Assembly: GCA_050736615.1 (NCBI GenBank)
Contig: JBOHWL010000104.1
Coordinates: forward strand, 1 to 7,309
Direction: 5' to 3'
Origin: JBOHWJ01 sp050736615
GTDB taxonomy: Bacteria; Desulfobacterota; Binatia; Binatales; Binataceae
DNA length: 7,309 nt
The notes under the pieces were generated by a model. The model did no database searches. It saw nothing but the letters and a program-made list of their open reading frames with translations, and was not told where the DNA came from. How positions within the stretch are numbered: the first letter of the stretch is position 1; each line of letters starts with the position of its first letter. Shown here piece by piece: positions 5,058 through 7,309 of this stretch. A program made the translations under genes and the position numbers.

Positions 5058-6773
5058 ATGTCATACGATCTGATCATTCGTAACGGCACTGTGGTCGATG
5101 GCTCCGGGTTGCCACGCTATCGCGCTGACGTCGCAATCGCACAAGGACGGATCGCCGAGATCGGCAAAATCAACGACTCGGCGAAAGAGACCATCGACGC
5201 CGAAGGGCACATCGTCGCGCCCGGCTTCATCGACGGCCATACGCACATGGACGCGCAGATTTTCTGGGACGCGCTCGGCACCTGTTCGTGCTGGCACGGC
5301 GTCACCACCGTGGTGATGGGCAACTGCGGATTTTCGCTGGCTCCATGTGCGGAGAAGGACAAGGCGCGCGTGATCCGCAATCTCGAGCGCGCCGAAGATA
5401 TCTCGCCCAAAGCGATGGAAGCCGGCATCAAATGGTCATGGGATTCCTTCGAGCAATACCTCGACGCGATTGACCGCCTGCCGAAGGGGATCAACTACAC
5501 TGCGTACATGGGCCACTCGGCGCTGCGCACCTATGTGATGGGCGAGCGCGCCTTTTCCGAGGAGGCGACGTCGGAGGAGCTCGCAGGCATGAAGCGGGAG
5601 TTGCGCGGCGCGATCAAAGCGGGCGCGGCAGGCTTCAGCACTTCTCGCAATCGCAACCACGAGACACCCGACGGCCGGCCGGTCGCGAGCCGTCTTGCCA
5701 ATTGGAACGAAGTACGCGAACTGGTGGGTGTGATGGGCGACCTCGGCGCCGGGGTTTTCGAACTCGCCCAGGAGGATATCGAGCGGGACCCCGAGCGCAT
5801 GCGCGATTTTCTTGGCCGCTTGCAGCGGCTCGCGCTCGAAACTCGCGTGCCAACGACTTTTGGCGTAGTGACGATGCGCAAGGCGCCGCACACCTGGCGT
5901 CGCTACTTCCAGATGATCGACGAGACTGTCGCCTTGGGCGGCAAAATGCTTGCGCAGGGCACCAGCCGGTGGATTAGCTCACTGCTTTCGTTCGAGACGG
6001 CAATGCCGTTCGACAAGACGCCGGTGTGGTGTGATATGCGCAAGCAGCCGCTTGCCGGGCAGGAAACCGCGCTGCGCAACCCCGACTCGCGCCGAGCGCT
6101 GCTCGAAGCCGCCCGCGAGTATATGACGCGGCCCGATCGCGCGATCGGCGCGGAAGCTCGCAAGCCCAATTTCGATTACCTTTTCCTGTTCGATAAGCCG
6201 TTGCCACCCTATCGCTCGATCGCCGAGATCGCGCGAGAAGCGAATCAAGATCCGCTGGAGGTAATCATTGATCTCGCGCTGGAAAAGCATCTGAAGCAGT
6301 TTTTCATCCAGCCGATTGTCAACGAGGATCAGGACATTGTACTCGGTATGATGCGCCATCCGCGTTCGGTCGTGACCTTTTCGGACTCCGGCGCGCATGT
6401 ATCGCAGATCATGGACTCTTCCATCCAGACGCATCTGCTCGGTCACTGGGTGCGCGAGCGTCAGGCGCTGACGCTTGAGTACGCGATCCGCAAGATTACC
6501 TTCGAGCTGGCATCATTCTGGGGGTTGCAGGGACGCGGCATGATTCGCGAGGGTAACTTTGCCGACCTCGCGATCTTCGACCCGGAGACGATTTCACCAA
6601 CAATGCCGACGCTTGAGTACGATTTGCCGGCCGGCGCGCGGCGCCTGAAGCAGAAGTCGGTCGGTATCAAAGCGACGATCGTCAACGGCGAAGTTTTAAT
6701 GCGTGATAACGAACATACCGGTGCCCTGCCTGGCAAACTGCTTCGCGGCCCACTGGCGGCCGCCGGGTCTTAG
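5058..6773 (+). CDS. amidohydrolase of the N-acyl-D-amino-acid deacylase (D-aminoacylase) family, divergent branch
   Basis: This 571-residue cytosolic metal-dependent hydrolase likely cleaves an amide (N-acyl) bond. The N-terminal beta-sandwich strand YDLIIRNGTVVDGSG leads to the barrel with H61-x-H63 in PGFIDGHTHMD, Cys 90 in VMGNCGFSLAPC (the bridging cysteine position of D-aminoacylases), His 153 in YMGHSALR, and Asp 443 in VTFSDSGAH. The closing sandwich has GMIREGNFADLAIFDPETI (from about 494) and TIVNGEVLMRDNEHTGALPG near the end. The histidine motifs expected in the middle of classical D-aminoacylases (SHIR-like and SHH-like) are not seen; the corresponding areas read GVFELAQEDIERD and PTTFGVVTM. 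The reaction may therefore differ, and the name is family-level only. AGGGG lies 7 bases before the ATG. The gene diverges from the CoA-transferase across a 281-base spacer. Confidence 0.87.
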   Translation: MSYDLIIRNGTVVDGSGLPRYRADVAIAQGRIAEIGKINDSAKETIDAEGHIVAPGFIDGHTHMDAQIFWDALGTCSCWHGVTTVVMGNCGFSLAPCAEKDKARVIRNLERAEDISPKAMEAGIKWSWDSFEQYLDAIDRLPKGINYTAYMGHSALRTYVMGERAFSEEATSEELAGMKRELRGAIKAGAAGFSTSRNRNHETPDGRPVASRLANWNEVRELVGVMGDLGAGVFELAQEDIERDPERMRDFLGRLQRLALETRVPTTFGVVTMRKAPHTWRRYFQMIDETVALGGKMLAQGTSRWISSLLSFETAMPFDKTPVWCDMRKQPLAGQETALRNPDSRRALLEAAREYMTRPDRAIGAEARKPNFDYLFLFDKPLPPYRSIAEIAREANQDPLEVIIDLALEKHLKQFFIQPIVNEDQDIVLGMMRHPRSVVTFSDSGAHVSQIMDSSIQTHLLGHWVRERQALTLEYAIRKITFELASFWGLQGRGMIREGNFADLAIFDPETISPTMPTLEYDLPAGARRLKQKSVGIKATIVNGEVLMRDNEHTGALPGKLLRGPLAAAGS

Positions 6774-7083
6774 CGGTCTGCCTCGGTCTCGGGTCACGCT
6801 AGCGGGCGGGGCGACGATTTCCCGCCGTCCGCTCGCGTGTGCCCAGAGGCGACTATCGGGGATATTCAATAGAGATCGGAGATGATGCCGGGAGTTGCCG
6901 CGTCGCTCGCAACCATCTGTCTTGCACCTAAGCCGGCCCACCGCGGACGCCTATATAACTTAGACGGAGAGGTATTACCGCTCTTTGTGGCTCGCATGAG
7001 AATACATGGCTCACGGAGGCTCGATCCGGTGGTTATATTGGCTGCCCTGATTCGGCGAGAGCAGACTGGGCGCGAAATGGTGA
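6774..7083. other. 310-base stretch without a convincing gene
   Basis: After the amidohydrolase stop I see no recognisable protein. One open frame (6882-7136, plus, 84 codons) starts with ATGATG directly after GGAG, a poor spacing. Its product resembles nothing I know, and its end overlaps the next, more convincing frame. A GC-rich hairpin (6801-6833) and an AT-rich TATATAAC patch (6952-6959) are the only other structures; the latter could be a -10 element but has no good -35. The stretch may be ordinary intergenic DNA or a decayed gene. Confidence 0.5.
6801..6833 (+). terminator. GC-rich hairpin after the amidohydrolase, possible terminator
   Basis: GGCGGG (6805-6810) pairs perfectly with CCCGCC (6821-6826) around a 10-base loop. 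An alternative fold pairs AGCGG and GCGGG with CCCGC and CCGCT through a 3-base bulge. It begins 28 bases after the stop codon, a usual place for a terminator, but no U-tract follows, so termination is uncertain. Confidence 0.3.
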
Positions 7084-7309
7084 TTGGGACCCCAGCTCGG
7101 ATCGTCGATCTTTGCAGGTATCACGCGATTCGCTGAGCTGTCTGCGCGAATCCAACCGGCACAGCCACCTTATCCCCCGGCGATCCAAGCGGCCTTCGAT
7201 CGCGTCATGCCGCCGGGAATCCCGCCATTAGCGTTGTTCATCGGCAAACACTTCGGAATGTTCGAAGGCCAGGCGCGCGCCGCGCTCCAGGCGATCAGCG
7301 GCGTTGAAG
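7084..7309 (+). CDS. probable carboxymuconolactone-decarboxylase-like protein, N-terminal part (cut by window end)
   Basis: The frame is open from just after the TGA at 7081 to the window end. From codon 7138 it reads LSARIQPAQPPYPPAIQ, then AAFDRVMPPGIPPLALF, a layout like the N-terminus of AhpD/carboxymuconolactone-decarboxylase-like proteins (usually M-x-RI-x-P, PPYPP, MPPG-x-PPL-x-LF). The residues after that (IGKHFGMFEG onward) are less typical, and the CxxC or catalytic region lies outside the window, so the assignment is tentative. Third codon positions are mostly G/C, as in real genes here. No ATG or GTG lies near the expected start. The choices are CTG 7138 (exactly where the family methionine would be), TTG 7084, or a late ATG 7207 that would cut the motif, and none has a clear ribosome binding site. 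It could also be a fragment. Confidence 0.4.
   Translation, partial: MGPQLGSSIFAGITRFAELSARIQPAQPPYPPAIQAAFDRVMPPGIPPLALFIGKHFGMFEGQARAALQAISGVE

Noticed and set aside
5436..6446. Several minus-strand open frames of 70-155 codons inside the amidohydrolase
   Set aside because: They are typical antisense shadows in GC-rich coding DNA; the plus-strand frame carries the conserved amidohydrolase motifs throughout.
6882..7136. 84-codon plus-strand frame after the amidohydrolase
   Set aside because: Start is poorly spaced from GGAG, the product is unrecognised, and its end overlaps the more convincing CMD-like frame. It is described under the 6774-7083 stretch instead of being called.

Overview
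The window comes from a GC-rich, probably Gram-negative environmental bacterium. The metabolic genes and the transposase are GC-rich with strong G/C preference at third codon positions. Family III CoA-transferase, EthD, carboxymuconolactone-decarboxylase-like and D-aminoacylase-like genes together are common in uncultured soil and sediment lineages. Nothing here fixes the phylum.

Left part (1-800): the 3' portion of an IS256/Mutator-family transposase gene, cut by the window edge but keeping all three DDE catalytic residues. Middle-left (about 850-2181): a compact, lower-GC, two-gene cassette. It has an extended -10 promoter with an inverted repeat in front, a DUF5343-type protein with a winged-helix-like N-terminus, a translationally coupled Swt1-family HEPN protein with an intact RNVVAH ribonuclease motif, and a well-formed intrinsic terminator. 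It looks like a transferred toxin-antitoxin or phage-defence module beside an IS, and it is the most interesting object in the window.

Middle (2201-4776, minus strand): a likely operon read in the order CaiB/BaiF CoA-transferase, alpha/beta hydrolase (PcaD-like), EthD-domain protein. The 281-base divergent spacer 4777-5057 carries promoter-like elements for both directions. Right (5058-6773, plus strand): a 571-residue amidohydrolase of the N-acyl-D-amino-acid deacylase family, of a branch that appears to lack two canonical histidine metal ligands. The divergent layout suggests one catabolic locus: CoA activation or transfer, hydrolytic cleavage of an ester or lactone, amide hydrolysis, and a small EthD accessory protein. 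The substrate cannot be read from sequence.

The right end (6774-7309) holds about 310 bases without a convincing gene, then the start of a probable carboxymuconolactone-decarboxylase-like reading frame that runs off the window and lacks an obvious ATG start. No tRNA, rRNA or CRISPR array was seen.
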